DNA from: Lutjanus erythropterus
Taxonomy: Eukaryota; Chordata; Actinopteri; Lutjaniformes; Lutjanidae
Length of the DNA: 64,000 nucleotides
Assembly: GCA_020091685.1 (NCBI GenBank)
Contig: CM034609.1
Span: 14,042,023 to 14,106,022 of the forward strand
Reading direction: 5' to 3'
Position numbers and translations under genes: made by a program. Shown here piece after piece: positions 1-13,575 of the stretch (positions within the stretch are counted from its first letter, which is position 1; each line of letters starts with the position of its first letter). Below the pieces are notes generated by a model, which worked only from the letters and a program-made list of their open reading frames with translations, was not told the DNA's origin and searched no databases.

Positions 1-3000
1 TAAATTGTCAGTAGGATCTCAACTTCCATGAACTTATATGGCTCCCTGTATAAAATGTCACTCTGCCTGTAAGTGTTGTGAATTAATGTACTAAAAGAGT
101 GCCATTCATTGAACGTGTTAATGTTTTTGGTGAAGAGTGAACTGAACGAATCAGTTTTCAACAAATGCATGTGAGCATGGTTCAGCTGATAAGGACATGT
201 GATAGCGAGAGATTGTATGTCCCGGTCTACACTGCAGACTGGAGTTTCTGTTATACTGAGAAACAGATCTGAACCATATACGTTCATCTCCTCCATCTCA
301 ACTTCCTCTTCATCTCCTCGCAGTTATGTTTTATGGTTATGTGGGGCTGCACATCATTTTTATCCCTTGTTCCACATCAAACACACTGAGGCCATATCCC
401 ACGTTCTGATTGACTCTAGTTTTCAGAAGTACAAACTATGCTGAAGGCTTTTCTAAAATCTTTTATTCATTGGCTGTGAAGAAAGCAGGGGACGCCGTCA
501 CTCTGATGTCAATCAAACTGCGTACATGTGTGTCAAGTCCAAGTTAAGCATCACCAGCTTCGCTACCTTAAGCTACGCCCAATGGGAAAAAACTGAATCA
601 CCACAAAGCCACAATTGATGCAGATTTTGGCAGAATATGATGGAAACTACCACAAAAAAAGGAAATTCAGCTACAACAAAGACTAGGAAACTACTTACCT
701 ATTGTCTATTGTGTACTACTGAATCAACCAGACGGTAAAGCATAGAGATGTAAGAGGAAGAATAGAAATGTTTCATTTTTGATTTTATATTCCCAGCATT
801 GGTAACATGTCCCACCTCGTCTCTCCTTACAAACATACTCTCTGTCCCACATTTGATTTGTTGGGATCAGGTCACCCTACCTCTGGTGTGTTCATTTCTT
901 GAGTTTGCTGGTCTCAAAGTTTTGTAAATTAATTGTTAATAACTATAGATATCACACACAATTGTAACATAAGTGTGTGAACTATGTGAAATGAACTTGA
1001 GGTTTATCTTGAGAGGTGTGAACTTCAACAACACTGCCCACCGTGCTCAGGTTAGGCTGGACGATATGGCTTATAAATAAAATCTTAATATTTTATTACA
1101 GAGAACAGCTAGAATAGTCTGGTAAGTTCAGAAAATGACATCACGTTACAGCAATGCAGCCTTTAAAACCAGGAAAAGACAACACTTATGCCATACTATG
1201 CCTAGTCTGACATTACAATATTGATAATATCAATATATTGCCCAGCCTTGGCTCAGATTATGAAAAATAATTAATAATTAGGGATCCTACACTGAAGATC
1301 ACGTACCTCACAGAATATAAAACAGCATAAACAGGGATTTGTATTATTATCAGATCAAGTTGAACCTCAGGGCGGGTCAGCTTTGGCCTGTGGGCTCTAT
1401 TTTTGTTTCAGAGAGACTAATTTTCAATGTCATATTTTTAGTTTGTGTTCCTACTAAAATGCACGTGCTCTCATGTTCAAAAAGCATATTTATTTTTCTC
1501 CAACTGACCATAGCTGCTGCACCTCTATTCACCCTCTGTTTGACACGATCGTTTTAGCTCTTGTCTTCTTTAAGCCCCAATACCATTCAGCATTCAGGTC
1601 TCTGTCCCAGACCAGCTGCACATCATGCAGATGTGTTACACAGTGATCACTAAGTAACAGGCAGTTTGGCCTTTGGACTTTGCAGACCTGTCACATGAGC
1701 AAAATGCTATTTAACACATTAAAGGAAAGGGGAAACCCAAAAAGCATAATATGGCCACTTTAAAGTGTGCTATTCCCAATACAGTCAAACACTGGCCAAT
1801 AAAATAACACAATGAATAAGATACTGCTGACTGTGATACATTCAGTGTACATATTGTTACGGTAATACAGCATGTTTAGTTTTCACTCTGTGACTGGTGT
1901 TTGACTGACTCTGTTCCGTAGAAATCACACCACTAAGTGCATGTCGTCATGTCACACACCACTGATCCTAATTGTTTTACAGATGTGTCATATTTCGACA
2001 CGCTAATCAGCACAACATATCTGTACATGCTGCAAGTGGCGGAGAACAAAGTGTACCTGTTTATCTAATACATGCCACAACAGCATCTATAAAAAGTCCA
2101 GCTCGCAAGAAATTTCTGAGGAACTACCTGCCACGCCCCTTGTGGTGACTGTGAGTCTGCCAGCTGTTACTTTCTGTTTCAGGCGATGTGCTGCAGTCAG
2201 ACAGACAGCTGTGGGTGTATGTGATCCTCCTGCAGGGGGGAGTGGGTGGTGCTGTAGGTAGAGACAGTTCTTATCTTTAGACCACATGAGATATCAGTTG
2301 GTGAGTAACTTTGCTGATACACAAGAAAATCAAGGAGTTATAAAAACAAAACAGAAAAAAACCAATTCCTTGGAATACCAATTAAGTACCTTAGTACTTC
2401 TGGGCAAAAGTTACTGGCTACTCTTGCCAAATTGCATGGTTTCACAAGAACAAGGAAGTTTTTTTTTTTTTTTAACTATTCATTGTTTAAAACTGCTGAA
2501 TCATCTGACAGTCTAATACCCTGGGCACAAATGTTGTTACTGAATAAGGAGAACCAAACCAAAACGTCACTTCTCTCTTCAAGTGTTATAGAAGTACTTT
2601 TTTTTTAAGTCCCATTTGTGGTCGGTGTGAGCAGCATGTACCTTAAAGTTTTACAGCAGAGATGGATATATTTTCACACTTGAAGAAGTTGAATTACAGT
2701 AAAGCTACCCTTGGGAGAAAGGTGTTAAGTATGCTACCCACAACTTTATAAAAAAAAAAAAAATCAAATTGACAGTGTACACTCAATACGAAATTAAGGC
2801 TGTTTTTTTTTTCTAGACAATTAGTATGTCCAAAGGAAACTATGATGTCAATATTACACCCATGTATATAAATCATTTAGAAAAGAAATAATGCATCAGT
2901 CAAGTTTATCTTAAATATTGTGTAGTGTGTGTTTTCTTTGACCTGTTTTGGCAAATGAATAATGCAAGTGTAGGGAGGTGGAGAGGGGGTCTATAACTGG

Positions 3001-3055
3001 GGATGCACAGACACAGATACAAGCATACCAGTTCAAGGTGTTTGCTGATGCTTAC
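1..3055. other. Non-coding flank, no gene recognised
   Basis: Only short open frames without recognisable domains or paired splice sites are visible. The stretch holds a small MITE near 1.05-1.25 kb and short A or T runs. If the exon at 3056-3121 is real, this segment is part of that gene's first intron, because transcription would run leftward off the window. Confidence 0.5.
1053..1249. mobile_element. Short MITE with GGCTGG(G/A)CAATAT-type inverted ends
   Basis: The left end reads AGGCTGGACGATATGG. The right end, read on the opposite strand, begins AAGGCTGGGCAATATATTG. The interior includes GCAATGCAGCCTTTAAAAC, which recurs around 57940-57960. Ends and size fit a common class of short non-autonomous DNA elements in fish. 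No coding capacity is seen. Confidence 0.6.
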
Positions 3056-3121
3056 CTTCTTGTCCTCAACACCGTCCACTAATGACCGCAGAGACTTTGG
3101 AAACTGTCCGTTAAATTCCAT
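3056..3121 (-). CDS. Possible first coding exon of an unidentified gene (partial)
   Basis: On the minus strand an ATG at 3119-3121 opens 22 codons (MEFNGQFPKSLRSLVDGVED followed by KK) and stops at a strong splice donor, AAGAAG|GTAAGC, with the boundary at 3056. The segment to about 3345 is locally richer in CpG than the surroundings, as expected for a promoter-proximal exon. I do not recognise the protein. The rest of the gene would lie off the left edge, since no partner exon is visible in 1-3055. The same frame is open upstream of the ATG but has no earlier ATG, so the start chosen is the only usable one. An overlapping upstream open frame in another frame (88 codons, 3079-3345) would contain this ATG if transcription starts beyond 3345. 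It could be a chance frame beside a donor-like site. Confidence 0.35.
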
Positions 3122-4104
3122 GTAAGTCCACGTAAAACTGAAACAGATGCACAGAGTCCACCTGTAGGCCGCAGCCAGCCGCTGTCCAGTGAGTCCCGGC
3201 GGACGTAAACTACTTGAATGTCTCGGCAAATTAATCCGAAGACGAAGAAAAAACACCGCCGCCACTTTCTTCGTAGTAAACTGCTTCTCTTTGTGTGTTT
3301 AATCTTCACCAAAACGGCCTGACAGCACAGGACACGCAACTTCACTCTTTGGGGTTCACAGCGGGGTCAAAAAAACTGTTGCACACATGGCGCCACACTC
3401 ACACCTGTCCCCCCCTAAACAATGACAGGTAGGAACTAATTAGCTCTTAGAGAAGAGAGACATGAAGAAGAAAACTTAAATACCACACATGTAAATGTTA
3501 AATTAAAATACTAGGTAAAATGCTGTAAATGATAATTATCATATATAACACCATTTATAATAGTAAACTTAATTCTGCAAGTCCATAATAATGTTGTAAA
3601 ATTATTATACTGAAATATGCACAGTAAACTGCACAGCTTAATAATAAGACAAAATCAGTAAAGTAACTTACTATAAATAACCTAAAAATGTAATGTGTAT
3701 AGTAACTATGGTTACACTTGTAGCACAAAACAGCAACAATGATTTGTTACATTTAGAAAGTGGCCATCTAATGAAAATAAAACATGTTTTAAAAGTTATT
3801 GTAAAGACTTTAATGGCATTATTAATTACTCGTATCAGTACTCAGTATCGGCAAGTACCCAAATGTAAGTACTTTGTTTGAAAGGTTTGAAAAAAAGCGG
3901 TATCAGAGTATCCCTATCTATAACCATACCTGTGCAAAAGCATACAAAAAGATACAAATACAATAATACAAATAATACAAAATGATTATATGTGTGTCAT
4001 ATAAACATATGTCTACGTATGTGTGTGACTGCATCACTTTGAATGGTGATCAAAGGGCAAACATTTTCCACATTATGTAGAAGGAGAGTACAATGGAAAT
4101 TTAA

Positions 4105-4140
<36 letters not shown>

Positions 4141-4150
4141 CAGAGACAGA
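4105..4150. repeat. Compound (GT)n(GA)n microsatellite
   Basis: About eleven GT units run directly into GA units and then into interrupted GACAGA units. This is a simple compound microsatellite in intergenic sequence. Confidence 0.95.
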
Positions 4151-4189
4151 GATGCAAAAAAGTCACATGTTAAAATGCTATTTGATTCA

Positions 4190-4625
4190 GTTTATAAAGC
4201 CCATTTATTCAAAGGGTACTTGGTTGGACCCCCTGAGTGGGTTCTAGATGAAATCTTTGCACTATAAGAGGGTTCCTAATAGAACCTTCTGGCTGAGTTC
4301 TTGATAAAACCTCCATAATATAAAAGGGTTCTTGGTAGAGCCCCCTGAGTGGTTTCTTGGAAAAGGTCTGTATAGAACACCTAGAGACAGTTCTGGCTGA
4401 AACCATTACACTGTAGAAAGGTTCTCTGTAGAACCTAATAGGGGATTTTGTAGAAAAGCTTTCATAGATTGGTTCTAGGTATAACCTTTTGTGTCGGTTT
4501 CTAGGTTGAACCCTCTGAAAGGGTTCCAGGTAGAGCCTTCATGAAAGGTTCTACCAGGAACCAAAAAGGGTTTTCCTTTGGGGACAAGCTGAAGATTCCT
4601 CTATGGTTCTAATTAGCACCCTTAT
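4190..4625. repeat. Degenerate GGTTCT...AGAACC repeat cluster
   Basis: The segment carries many short units such as GGGTTCTTGGTAGAGCC, GGTTCTCTGTAGAACC and GGTTCTAGGTATAACC, spaced roughly 30-60 bases apart and separated by variable spacers. GGTTCT is close to the reverse complement of AGAACC, so many units are small palindromes. The cluster is non-coding. The 65-codon minus-strand frame across it is a translation of the repeat. Confidence 0.75.
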
Positions 4626-6459
4626 TTCTAAAAGTGTATAAACGCAATGTTAAAATAAAAATCATTCCTTCCTTCCTATGGCCCAAAATTGTTTGTAGTT
4701 TCAGTTGGTAACTGCACATCAGTGTAGTTCAATTACCAGCAAGCTACTGCAAAATGTAGTTAAACTACTATTTTAATCAGATGTAGGTCACTACTCCCCG
4801 ATACTGATGTCTACACACACTGCACATACGTAGAAATACTGCATTATTTGGTTTCCATGGTGATGACAACCTGTGTTACACGATGAATGGGAAGAGTATT
4901 AACATAATCCTGCCATATTCACAAATCACATCACAGAGAAACCCAGACCGAGCTTCCTGACGTAACAGAGACACACCCTGTTCCAATAAAAGACACACGG
5001 TGTGTTGTGTGTACAAGGCATGACATAACAATGCGTAAATCATTTTTAGAACAAACTGTTCAGCTTTTTTTTTTTTCAGTAAACACTGTTGGCAGACAAA
5101 ACAACATGTGTATGAAAATAAAAAGTCTATAATTCAGAAAAAGTTATGGTTTTATTATTCTTATGACCAGAGAGAAAATAATCCCTGCGGCGGACAGTAC
5201 TTCTGCTTATTACTTACAAACAAATGTGGACTGTTTAAAGTATTTTCCACTCAGATAAGATGATCAGGAAGTGAGTCAGGGTATCACCAGAGTGGTACAC
5301 AACAACAAGCTTGTTAAGGATCTCATACACTATCTGTTCTGTATAATCTGATAGCTGATTACATTTTTCCTGCAGCTTGTAATACCCTGCCGTGTATGGG
5401 AGGCCTGTGTTTTCCCATGTTGTAACTAATGAAGGCCGTGTTTGCACACAGTGTATCTTGTGCAGTAACCATCCACCAGAGGCACGTCATTGCACCGTGG
5501 GCCGGCCCACAGCACACCAGAATGCTTTTTTGCAGCAGTGAGTCAGAGGGTGTTTCCCGGCAGTACAGAAGGACTGTTAGGGATTTCTTTTCAGCTGACA
5601 TTGTTTACATTTTAGCGCCCACTTCACAATTACAATAACTCCTGACTGAAACTCTAATTTGGTTTCAGTAAATGCAGAAAAGAAAGCAATCTCTCAGTCA
5701 TTTACCTGAAACAGCCATATTCTAATAACTTCATGACTTCTATTAAATGAAAGTAAAACAACATCAGCCACACATCACTCTTTTTTCCAATTGATTGTTG
5801 TACCTGTGCAGTAGAAATCCATTTAAAGTCGCATCTGACTATCACCTGCCAGCTATTGTTAGCTCGCTGTGTAGGCGTGTGGAGCCACACTATGACATGG
5901 CCTAGTTGTAGCACTTGTGACTCAAAGTGGCATTTTTACAACAAATGTGACAAATTTTGCAAGATGGATTAAAACATGTTGGTACTTCTATGGCCGGTTT
6001 CCAGTAAAACTGTAGGCAGGTTTTCACACTGCAACAGGAGGTATAGTAGGAGTAACATTTAGATGACTCAGAACATGTCTATATGATTCCACCCTCAGCT
6101 GACGACTTGTGTAAAATCACTGAATTAGCTCTTCTAGAAAAGTAAAAAATAGCCATTTGAAATCCTTGTTGTGACTGTGATTGCAATTTTTACTACGACG
6201 CAAGAGAAGCAGAAAACAGCTCAGTTTTAGCGCCACTTCAGATGATTCTTTATGCAGTTTGAAATTCATTATTAGAAGTTAGGTCAGCTGAATTTGTGTG
6301 AATAATTAAAGTTAAGCATGGACAAAACCTTCAAAAGGTCTTGCATTTATTTGTGAATTATTTAAAAAGTGGAGACACCTACTAGATACATACTTTCAAT
6401 TACATATTTTTTCTTTTTTTCAACAAAAATGAGTATGCATGTCAAAAATTACAGTCAGA

Positions 6460-6577
6460 GACTTTGTTCAAGGTTCTGTTGTTAGGACTTGGGTCTTGTT
6501 TGTCTTGACTTGGGACTTGAATGCAAACACCTGAGACTTAATTGTGACTTGCAAAACAATGACTTGGTGCCACCCAA
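6460..6577. mobile_element. ACTTG-rich MITE fragment
   Basis: Repeated ACTTGGGAC / GACTTG units end with AAAACAATGACTTGGTGCCACC. This resembles one end of a widespread teleost non-autonomous element. The opposite end is not clear, so the copy is probably truncated. It is related in sequence style to the element at 23.93-24.50 kb. Confidence 0.5.
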
Positions 6578-9500
6578 GCTTTGTAAAGGAAGGTAGTGTA
6601 CCTAATAAAGTGGCCATGGAGTGTATATCACACTCGGCTGGCAGAGTGGTGCAACTCTAACCATAGATCCTGAATAAAATATGATCCAGACTTTATTCAA
6701 GTAAAGTAACAGATGAACTGGACTTCAACTTTTTGTACAGTCCTAATATATTTGTGCCCTTTTCGTGTATTGCTTCCTTAAATCTGCTAAGGGCTAAAAT
6801 AACCAAGGTCATTTTGAGACCTGCCAGAAATGCTCATGCACCATCCCGTCAGTGGTAACGGCTTATAATCAAGGTCTAATTCTGTAGCATTCCCTCATAT
6901 TTCTGCCTCATCTGGTTTTTCTCTTCCCTGCTCGGAAACCCCCCTCCAGAAGCAAAGCAGAGCAGGGATGCAGCCTAATGCAGCGAGCTGCTGAAGTGGC
7001 AGAGGATCCAGGCTCTAAGAATACTGTGAAGATGGAAGTGCAGATTTATAGTATTATAGCCAGGCAGCTGAGTGGAGCGCAGGGGAGTGGAGTGCTAACA
7101 GTAAATCTAGAGGCCTGGAGGAGGAACAGGAGGAGAGTGCCCGTAGAAGAGTCTCAGAGGGTGGGACTTGCGGGCCATGGTGACTCACTGCTGCTCCCTG
7201 GTTGGTTGGCATCTGGAGCTCATTGACATCCATGGCAACCAGTAGTTGTGGAATTGTAAACAGACTGAGAGACTGGAAAGACGAGCGGGAATCTGGCTTT
7301 GGCTGTTTCTCCAACACGCGCTCAAGAGCTCCAGCAGGGCTGTCGGCTTACTGTACACACATGTGCTCAGGTCAAAGAGAGCAAATGAGGCAAAATGATG
7401 CAGATGGTGCAATAAAGGCCTTCCCCCATGCACGCAGCACAAGTGTAACATGCAACTCTCTGCAGGATTCAAGTGTCAGTTTTTTCAGATAAAAAAAAGT
7501 TATTGTGGCCTTGTACAAAATAAATACAGCATAAATACAGATGCTTACAGTAAAATTAAAATTATTCTAAGTTGCACACTTGCTCTTATGAGAAGACCAG
7601 ACATGTCTTTTTCTTTCAAAATCTCAATATAAGAATCACCTGGAAAATAAAAAAAGATCTGTCTATATACATATAAAATATTTCCATACCAGTGACACTC
7701 AACTTGCTGTCATTGAGCCAAATCTGGCACCCAGTAGGGTTCCAGGAACTGTACTGCTATTATACTGACCTTTTTTTTAAATTCACAGTGAATATAATTG
7801 ACACTATTTTTCTAGATATGCAAGTTTTGTATGATAACGTATAAATTAGGCTGTTAGTTAGGACTGATTTTTGTATGACTGTCATTTTGCAAAAATGGCC
7901 CTTTAGACAAAGTAAGCTGAGGATCCCTGTTCTATATTTTCCCTAAATTGCAGCAAACTGCTTTATTCTGTTGAATTTCACTGGATTTCACTGTGTGACC
8001 TGCAATTAAGCAAAGGTTAAACTTCTGTGACCTTCCTCATAATTTGCATCATCAATACTTACTTAGAAGAATCATCAGACAACATAGCAGTATAGTTCCC
8101 TGGAGAACTAAAATTTTAAACTTTCTTAGTAGGTCCTCTTTTCCCCAGAACTTCACCAAAAACCCCATATGTGCAAATTCCACAGACTTGAACTTGACCC
8201 TATTATTTGGTTAGGGTTAGGGTTTCTTTTCTACTTTATGCAACTAGAATAGTTCAAATTTATGCAACTTTGCACTCAGAGGTAAATATTGTGCTTTGAA
8301 CTTTTTACTTTTATACAATCTGTCAAACCCTTCCTGTCCAGTGAAAACCACATATCTCCAAATTTGGTAATTTTTTCTGAGAAACCGATTTAGGTTGGCT
8401 AAATAAATGCTCCATAGCTAGTTGTTTTTACAAGAAACGTAAGCAATGAGCTCTCCGCTAGCCGTTTCACTGGAACTCTAACAGTTTCTCTTGACTGCCA
8501 TTATTAGAATATTACATAGACAACATAGATGAGCAAATTTGCTGTGGAACAGGCAACAGAATAACTAGTAAAACATCATAAAACATTGCGAAAACTTGAG
8601 GTAACATGCAGGTCTCTTTAAAACTTAACTAAATCTGGTCACAGACAGCCGGTATCTGTCTATCTTTGACCTTTCCACAACAGAGGTGCTCTTCATGGCA
8701 GGGATGCTTATTGGGGCATAACACTAGCACTCGTCGATTCCAGTTTTCCGGTGATTGTGGGGAAATTTTCATCATATTTTCATCAAAAATAAGATTCATC
8801 CACTGGGTCTTAACATCCTCAAATGGTTAGTAAGATAGTTAGACAGCTCAGTAGCAGTAAAAGAAGCTATGCTCCATTTAGGTGTTTTCACTTAATTTGG
8901 TCTCAGGACCTTGTGAGCGTCAGCAGCTGTGCTGAAGGTCAACACCTCTTCAGTTAATCAGCCCCTCTAGGATTTCACGGGCTTTTTTGTTTATTGTTAA
9001 GGCTATGTTACAATGATTTCAGGATTTTTCTTGCAATAAAACAGTGGAAGCAAGTGGCAACTGAAAAAAAAAAAATACAAGTTAATTAAAAATCAAACTT
9101 GTTCCAGGGAGAATAAAGCAGCATTCTGTTCTGAGTGTTCTGAATAACCAAAATGGTTTAGGTCTACAAAAATTGGAACAAAATATGCTTTATTTGTACA
9201 TGAAGAAGTCCACCTAGGGTGTATTCCTCAAAGAAGAGAAATCTTTTTGGAGCTCAAACTCAGTTAAAACAGCAAGTAAATTTGTAAAATATAGAAGTGC
9301 ACAGGCTGTTGATAAATGTCAATAACAATGGCAAATCCTGTGTTCTTCTCGGTACCTGGGACAAAATAAGAAAAATAAATGTACAAAGTTTATTAGCACA
9401 TGTAGTTTGGTGACATAATGTAATTTGCAGCCAGGTGATTTGGTTAGTCCAAACACGCAAAGCGAATGAGCCAAAATAACTGATGCCACATGTGTGTGCA

Positions 9501-11478
9501 GCATGTCATTTAGTGTTTAAGACTCTGAAAGACTCAACTTAAGCGCCCATGAATCTTTAAAGGTATAATCTGCAACATTTTCCTAAAGAAAACTGTAGGC
9601 TTGTACGGCATTATCTCTTTCGATCGTCACTTATGACCATCTAGACCATCTGTGTGGTGGTGTCTGTGTCTGCAGAGTCTTTCCTTATTTGTTCTCATTG
9701 TTTTTCTGTGGCTGGGACGTTTCACCAATGTTGATATTTGACATTGTCATGCATTTGGACAAATCCTACTGACACTACCTTTAACAAATAAGCATTCTGT
9801 CAAAATGTCATGGGAACAGTTGTTAAATGCAAACTATGCAAAATAAACTCAACAAATGCTGACCCAGCACTGCAAAAAACTACGCCTATGTAAATTTGAC
9901 AAGTTGATATTTACGATCAAATGTAGCTGGAATTGCTTTGAATATAAACTGATTATCTGACTATGCAAAAATATTTAACCATAGGCTTTTTTTTTTTACC
10001 ATGCTTTCCAGTGAATACATCATCAGTGTCCGTTCATTCCAGCTCTCCAATGAGCTCTATCACTTTACTGACCATTTACTGGAAAAAGTTGATAAATAGG
10101 ATTACAAATATAACTAAGTATATAATTTTATATTATAGACTTAAAATCTAGTTGGACTGATTCATGTTTCCATAGTCCTGAAAATTTTACCAAGCTGAAA
10201 AAAAGTCTTTAGCAGTTTAAAGGTTTCATATTATTTTGTAGCACCACAGGTTAAAAAAACATCTCATACCTGACATCCAGATGTATTTTGCTTCATACCA
10301 ATTAATTTAACCAGTATTTGTCTTGTTTTTTTTATGTGTTCTTCACATTATTACAGTTTGAATGTTTGACACACCACATGGCGACATGAGCAGTCATTGT
10401 TACTACATTTTTAAAAAAAAAGAAGAGTAAATGAGTTACAACAGACATGACACTACTCATTTTTCACTAGTACAGATGATTACATTCCAGTGATCTGTGC
10501 ATCATTCCTGTTTCTGCAGTGTTTGCCTTCTGTGGAAGTGTATACTTCAACTAATTGTTACGTCAAACTGGAAACAATGAAGTCCACAAAATCCCACGTC
10601 CTATTTGTAATACAACTGAGAGGCTGACATGGATTTCCCAAGTAAGTCAGTCATTGTCTCATTGTCACAGCCAAGGTCTTGTTTCTATACAACTATTACA
10701 CTTTAATTTTAGAAGTAGGTGCGTAGGTAATATTTGAAATGAGGCAAAGAATATTATCACACAGTTATTAAGAACTGCTGTCTCCTCTCCTGTGGTGGAA
10801 AGTACAGTACAGTATACACACACTAAAAAGGTAAGTCTGTAGTCAATATACAATCTCATAAACACCACTGTAGGATATCATAATAAACATTAACAGTCTT
10901 TATACAAGCTTTCCAAAGAGAGTGGAAAGTTTTAACTAAATATTATCCTTCCACCTTGATCAGTTGTCTGTTTTGTGTCAGCTGTGCGACAGGTTTGAGT
11001 ACAGCTGTGAGTGGAGGACACACGGGTACTTCCTCAGAAAAACCTGGTGTGGGAGCTGTGACGGTTTCAGTGTTGCTTTCAGACGCTGCAGCAGGCTGGG
11101 GGTGTAGCAGCGATGACTCTTTCAGTGCCTGTTCTCTAGAATCACATGACCAGCGAGTACCAGAGAATTTCTCCTGAGCGGCTCACCAAGCCTGCAAGCT
11201 TTAAATAGTCCTCCGCTGAAGGTCAAACTGGTCTCAGCTGTCTATCACACTTTAAAACAACTCAGAGAGGTTACAGACAGTTCTCATTAGATACAGGATA
11301 AAGTAACTGCAAAATACTTGAGACACTGACAGACACCCTGAAAGACTCAGATGCTGAATTTCATTTAGCTAAAGTTACATGTGCAGACAATTAAACAAAA
11401 AACTCATTGATACAGAATGACACATATGGGCTTTTGGGCTCTCCCTTGTAGTACACTGTCTGCTATTCACAAAAAAAG

Positions 11479-12300
11479 TACAACTCCAGTTCCAAAGGAT
11501 TTGGGAAAAACAACATCAGAATGCAATGATTTGCAAATACTTTTCAACTTGTATTCAGCTGAATACAGTTCAAAGACAAGGCATTTATTGTTCAGACAGA
11601 TGCTGTTTTTTGTAAATATACACTCATTCTGAAGTTGATTCCTTCAACACATTTCTAAAATGTTGGGACAGGGGCAACAAAAGACACATGCTTTAAAAAT
11701 TAACATCTGTTTGGAACAGTCCACAGGTTAATCTGTAACATGTAAAAGAATTATTACTGGTTATGAAAGGAGTGTCCTCGAGAGGCTCAGTCCTTCACAA
11801 GCATAGATAGACAAAAACAACATTTTTCAACACAAACCTGCAAGGAATTTAGGAATGTCATCACATCCAATCCATGATAGCATTAAAAGATTCAGAGAAA
11901 TCTCTGCACACGAGGGGCAAGGCAGAAAACCAACATTAAATGCCTGTGACCTTCTACCACTTAGGTGGCACTGCATCAAAGCTGCATGTGGACTGTACAA
12001 ATGATACTACACGGGCTCTGGAACACTTATGGCAACTGTTGTCACTTAATACACTTTGTTGCTGCATCCCCAAATGCAAATTAAGACCTGAGCTCATCTG
12101 AGATGAATTGACACAAAGTGGAAAAGTGTGCTGTGGTCTGACAAGTCTACATTTCAAACGGTTTTCAGAAATGAGGGACATTGTGGACTCGGCTAAAGGG
12201 AACACGAACCAGTTACCAGTACTAGTTTCAAAAGCCAGCATCTGTGATGGTATGGGGCTGTGTATGCCTCTCTGTTGTGTTATGATTGGTAGGACTATTT
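11479..12300 (+). pseudogene. Decayed Tc1/mariner-type transposon with transposase relic
   Basis: The copy begins TACAACTCCAGTTCCAAAGG, which looks like the TA-flanked terminal repeat of a teleost Tc1/mariner-like family. From about 12115 the plus strand reads KWKSVLWSDKSTFQTVFRNE, then stops, then FQKPASVMVWGC. These match the conserved block around the second catalytic aspartate (WSDES...) and the MVWG motif of Tc1-like transposases. Several stop codons interrupt the frame, and the C-terminal third with the last catalytic residue and the right terminal repeat is absent, so the copy is dead. A second, non-coding relative lies at 43531-44050 and shares the first 150 or so bases. Confidence 0.75.
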
Positions 12301-13499
12301 ATCTTTTACATAAAACTTTTAATTACAATGATGGAGAAACTGTGAGACACTGTAAAGTTAGTGATTAAAGTAGATATGAGAGATGTTAATTTAATACTAC
12401 TCTGACCCCAGTCAAAAAAGTGTGGATATTTATCTTTCTATCTATCTGCCCGTCTTTCACTTGTGCATCGTGTGAATAAGTGAAGCTCCAGCTTACTGGG
12501 AAAAAAGGGTAATGAAGTTCACTGCATTTGTTTGGCATTAACACACACAGCTTCTTGCTTAATCCTGCAACCTCCTTCTTTAAATGAATTCAAGAAGAAA
12601 AATGATTAATAACATTTCCCTTTCTGAGAAGAACATTTTTCTACTCAGCAGCTGTTTTATGGAATGAGTTATGAGAGAAATAGATGGAGCGGACAGTTTT
12701 AAATCTGATTTACACAGTACACTGGTGCACTGTTGAGACATGGTGTGGCAGGATCCAGACAATTTGAGTATTTATTGGTTTGTGTATCTTTTTTTCCTTC
12801 TCTCACTATCCTTGTCCCCGTCCATCAAGGAGCACAATGGAAATAAGCATGCAAGCTTTTTTGCATTATCCTAGGAATTTTTTTGAAAAATTGTACATGA
12901 AATTTATATCCCGTTATTTATTTATTTACTTTTTTTGTCAAATAAAATAAATCAATGACTCAAATTATTTTAAAAGCATATTTTGTTGAAATATGTTTTT
13001 TATGAGGAAAGCAAAGAATTTCCAGCAAGGCCTTCCAGCTTTATAAATGGGTCTTTGAATGAGCAGATCAAAAGGACCATGTTGGTTTGACATCAAGACA
13101 TTACTGACAAAAAACAGAGACCACTCACACAGCACAAATCACCTCAGAGACCCTTTATCTCCAGTAAAGTGCTGCGGAGGCAGGTAGAGCCGGAACTCGT
13201 TCCTGTAATTATGTTGAATGTGGAGGTTATTGCAGATTCCCGTTCATCCATCATTTTAGCAGTTTGCAGTAAACGTGCGTGCGCTCCTGGCTGTAGTGGC
13301 TTAATGTTTTGTACAGTGCAGACATGAGGGAGCTGTGCTTTGACAGGGGGCTGCAATGAAGACGTTACACCTGGGATAGTAATTAATTAATAGGTCATTG
13401 TTGAAATCATAATTATTAAGTTGTTTTTTGATAACTGTCTGTCTTTGCACATTGTTTGGTGTCCCACAGACACACTGTTGTATGTGTGACTGTTTGTTT

Positions 13500-13575
13500 T
13501 TTTTTTAAGTGGGGTTGTATGAGGTACTTACCCATAGTCAGTATATTATCTACAGTAGAAACGCTCACCTTGAGT
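13500..13575. mobile_element. Truncated left end of GTGGGGTTGTATGAGGT element
   Basis: The segment AAGTGGGGTTGTATGAGGTA followed by CTTACCCATAGTCAGTATATT and CTACAGTAGA matches the left end of the fuller copies at 38.8 kb and 48.4 kb. Only about 75 bases are retained. Confidence 0.6.

Larger units (their letters stand above)
3350..11478. other. Intergenic, repeat-bearing, no gene recognised
   Basis: No exon with a recognisable domain is seen. The interval contains a (GT)n(GA)n microsatellite near 4.1 kb, a degenerate GGTTCT/AGAACC cluster at 4.2-4.6 kb, an ACTTG-rich MITE fragment near 6.5 kb, and scattered A/T runs. Frames of 60-100 codons here have no paired splice sites or family features. 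Confidence 0.6.

Noticed and set aside
8211-8225. TTAGGGTTAGGGTTT, telomere-like
   Set aside because: Just over two repeat units, too short to count as an interstitial telomeric array.
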